A stretch of DNA of 64,000 bases from positions 124,001 through 188,000 of the forward strand of contig JALJCO010012596.1 of NCBI GenBank assembly GCA_023101725.1. Direction: 5' to 3'. The translations under genes and the position numbers were made by a program. A model generated the notes under the pieces. It was not told the origin of the DNA and ran no database searches. It saw nothing but the letters and a program-made list of their open reading frames with translations. Positions 61,101 to 64,000 of the stretch are shown in pieces (position 1 is the stretch's first letter; every line of letters starts with the position of its first letter). This stretch comes from Atherinomorus stipes (lineage: Eukaryota > Chordata > Actinopteri > Atheriniformes > Atherinidae).

Positions 61101-64000
61101 TTAAACCACAGGTTGCCAGATAATGAGTTGCTATATAAGCTCCAGGTTGCCAGATAGTGAGCTGCTTTATAAACTACAGGTTGCCAGATAGTGAGCTACT
61201 TTATAACCACAAGTTGCAAGATAGTGAGCTGCTATATAAACGACAGGTTGCCTGAAAGTGAGCTGCTGTATAAACTACAGGTTGCCAGATAGTGAGCTAC
61301 TTTTAAACCACAGGTTGCCAGATAGTGAGCTGCTGTATAAACTACAGGTTGCCAGATAGTGAGCTACTTTTTAACCACAAGTTGCCAGATAGTGAGCTGC
61401 TGTATAAACTACAGGTTGCCAGATAGTGAGCTACTTTTTAACCACAGGTTGCCAGATAGTGAGCTGCTGTATAAACTATACGTTGCCAGATAGTGAGCTG
61501 CTGTATAAACTACAGGTTGCCAGATAGTGAGCTGCTGTATAAACCACAGGTTGCCAGATAGTGAGCTGCTATATAAACTACAGCTTGCCAGATAGTGAGC
61601 TGCTGTATAAACCACAGGTTGCCAGATAGTGAGCTACTTTTAAAGCACAGGTTGCCAGATAGTGAGCTGGTTTAAAAGCTTCAGCTTGCCAGATAGTGAG
61701 CTGCTGTATAAATTACAGGTTGCCAGATAGTGAGCTACTTTATAACCACAAGTTGCCAGATAGTGAGCTGCTATGTAAACTACAGGTTGCCTAAAAGTGA
61801 GCTGCTGTATAAACTACAGGTTGCCAGATAGTGAGCTGCTATATAAACTACAGGTTGCCAGATAATGAGCTGCTATATAAGCTACAGGTTGCCAGATAGT
61901 GAGCTGCTTTATATGCTACAGGTTGCCAGATAGTGAGCTATTTTTAAACCACAGGTTGCCAGATAATGAATTGCTATATAAGCTCCAGGTTGCCAGATAG
62001 TGAGCTGCTTTATAAACTACAGGTTGCCAGATAGTGAGCTACTTTATAACCACAAGTTGCAAGATAGTGAGCTGCTATATAAACGACAGGTTGCCTGAAA
62101 GTGAGCTGCTGTATAAACTACAGGTTGCCAGATAGTGAGCTACTTTTAAACCACAGGTTGCCAGATAGTGAGCTGCTGTATAAACTACAGGTTGCCAGAT
62201 AGTGAGCTACTTTTTAACCACAGGTTGCCAGATAGTGAGCTGCTGTATAAACTACAGGTTGCCAGATAGTGAGCTACTTTTTAACCACAGGTTGCCAGAT
62301 AGTGAGCTGCTGTATAAACTATACGTTGCCAGATAGTGAGCTGCTTTATAAACTACAGGTTGCCAGATAGTGAGCTACTTTTAAACCACAGGTTGCCAGA
62401 TAGTGAGCTCCTTTATAAGCTACAGGTTGCCAGATAGTGAGCTGCTTAAAAAGCTTCAGGTTGCCAGATAGTGAGCTGCTGTATAAACTACAGGTTGCCA
62501 GATAGTGAGCTGCTGTATAAACCACAGGTTGCCAGATAGTGAGCTGCTTTTAAAGCACAGGTTGCCAGATAGTGAGCTGCTTTATAAGCTACAGGTTGCC
62601 AGATAGTGAGCTAGTTTAAAAGCTCAGGTTGCCAGATAGTGAGCTGCTTTATAAGCTACAGGTTGCCAGATAGTGAGCTACTTTTTAAGCACAGGTTGCC
62701 AGATAGTGAGCTGCTATATAAACTACAGGTTACCTGATAGTGAGCTACTTTTAAACCACAGGTTGCCAGATAGTGAGCTGCTTTATAAGCTACAGGTTGC
62801 CAGATAGTGAGCTGCTTTAAAAGACAGGTTGCCAGATAGTGAGCTGCTTTATAAGCTACAGGTTGCCAGATAGTGAGCTGCTGTATAAACCACAGGTTGC
62901 CAGATAGTGAGCTACTTTTAAAGCACAGGTTGCCAGATAGTGAGCTGCTTTATAAGCTACAGGTTGCCAGATAGTGAGCTGGTTAAAAAGCTACAGGTTG
63001 CCAGATAGTGAGCTGCTTTATAAACTACAGGTTGCCAGATAGTGAGCTACTTTATAACCACAGGTTGCCAGATAGTGAGCTGCTATATAAACTACAGGTT
63101 GCCTGATAGTGAGCTGCTGTATAAACTACAGGTTGCCAGATAGTGAGCTGCTATATAAACTACAGGTTGCCAGATAGTGAGCTGCTATATAAACTACAGG
63201 TTGCCAGATAGTGAGCTGCTATATAAACTACAGGTTGCCAGATAGTGAGCTGCTATATAAGCTACAGGTTTCCAGATAGTGAGCTGCTTTAAAAACTACA
63301 GGTTGCCAGATAGTGAGCTGCTATATAAACTACAGGTTGCCAGATAGTGAGCTGCTATATAAACTACAGGTTGCCAGATAGTGAGCTGCTATATAAACTA
63401 CAGGTTGCCAGATAGTGAGCTGCTATATAAACTACAGGTTGCCAGATAGTGAGCTGCTGTATAAACCACAGGTTGCCAGATAGTGAGCTACTTTTAAAGC
63501 ACAGGTTGCCAGATAGTGAGCTGCTTTTAAAGCTTCAGGTTGCCAGATAGTGAGCTACTTTATAACCACAGGTTGCCAGATAGTGAGCTGCTATATAAAC
63601 TACAGGTTGCCTGATAGTGAGCTGCTTTATAAACTACAGGTTGCCAGATAGTGAGCTGCTATATAAACTACAGGTTGCCAGATAATGAGCTGCTATATAA
63701 GCTACAGGTTGCCAGATAGTGAGCTGCTTTATATGCTACAGGTTGCCAGATAGTGAGCTATTTTTAAACCACAGGTTGCCAGATAGTGAGTTGCTTTATA
63801 AGTGAGTTGCAGATAGTGAGCTACTTTATAACCACAGGTTGCCAGATAGTGAGCTGCTATATAAACTACAGGTTGCCAAATAGTGAGCTGCTGTATAAAC
63901 TACAGGTTGCCAGATAGTGAGCTGCTATATAAACTACAGGTTGCCAGATAATGAGCTGCTATATAAGCTACAGGTTGCCAGATAGTGAGCTGCTTTATAT
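58108..64000. repeat. 34-bp satellite array reaching the window end
   Basis: Tandem monomers of 34 bp, CAGGTTGCCAGATAGTGAGC then TGCTATATAAACTA, with common variants TGCTTTATAAGCTA, ACTTTTAAAGCA, ACTTTATAACCA and TGCTGTATAAACCA. More than 140 monomers are visible. It is interrupted by one element at 58816-59846. Two 68-codon minus-strand frames (60566-60772 and 61409-61615) differ in position by exactly 843 bp and are near identical, which shows a higher-order block of about 25 monomers. The array continues past the window. Confidence 0.95.
58816..59846. mobile_element. TTAA-flanked (piggyBac-type) element inside the satellite
   Basis: The ends CTCTTTCGCTGCCA and TGGCAGTGAATGAG are imperfect inverted repeats with TTAA at 58812-58815 and 59847-59850; 1031 bp. 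Removing the element and one TTAA rejoins GTGAGCTAC with TAACCACAAGTTGCC to give a normal satellite monomer. The body has no transposase frame; it includes a G-run near 59296 and CpG-bearing sequence. Confidence 0.85.

Noticed and set aside
58108..64000. Regular direct repeats resembling a CRISPR array, and short frames at 60566 and 61409
   Set aside because: It is a head-to-tail 34-bp satellite without spacers; the two frames are translations of the satellite.

Overview
The window reads as intron-rich, transposon-rich genomic DNA of a bony (teleost) fish. The evidence is a gene with the fish-specific order pyrin, FISNA-NACHT, leucine-rich repeats, B30.2; several Tc1-like transposons of types common in fish genomes; L2/Rex-like LINE ends; tRNA-like SINEs; and many palindromic MITEs. 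There is no prokaryotic architecture, no CRISPR array and no rRNA or tRNA gene that I can support.

Two multi-exon protein genes, both on the plus strand, can be followed exon by exon with matching splice phases. The first (11079-26083) encodes a secreted lipid-binding protein of the BPI/LBP/PLTP/CETP superfamily, closest by eye to phospholipid transfer protein at its C terminus. The joined exons give about 370 residues against about 480-490 for the family: the central segment is missing although the reading frame is kept. The second (36337-56261) is an NLR of the fish NLRC3-like/NLR-C type: one pyrin exon, one large FISNA-NACHT exon, two 174-bp LRR exons, a short linker exon and a B30.2 exon. 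The joined exons give exactly 1019 codons plus a stop. Both proteins would be innate-immunity or lipid/LPS-type proteins, but nothing in the sequence ties their expression together.

Layout: 1-1160 is non-coding with a CpG-rich block. 1200-10500 is repeats: a degenerate AGATATC-rich tract, a THAP-derived palindromic element, a Tc1 remnant, a palindromic MITE, a 1.1-kb minisatellite, a LINE endonuclease fragment, a TTAA-flanked MITE and a complete but broken Tc1 element. 11-26 kb is the lipid-binding gene, its introns loaded with mobile elements. 26-36 kb is intergenic: Tc1, microsatellite, LINE pieces and hAT-type MITEs. 36-56 kb is the NLR gene. 57-58 kb holds more MITEs. 58.1 kb to the window end is a 34-bp satellite array broken once by a TTAA-flanked element.

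The most distinctive element is a family of eight related copies (about 1.13 kb when complete) bounded by ATAGGGG...CCCCTAT. It is built from THAP-domain coding modules arranged head to tail and tail to tail (+,-,+,-), so each copy is a giant imperfect hairpin. A second theme is the number of unrelated MITEs flanked by TTAA, one of which sits in the satellite at a site whose empty state can be read from neighbouring monomers.
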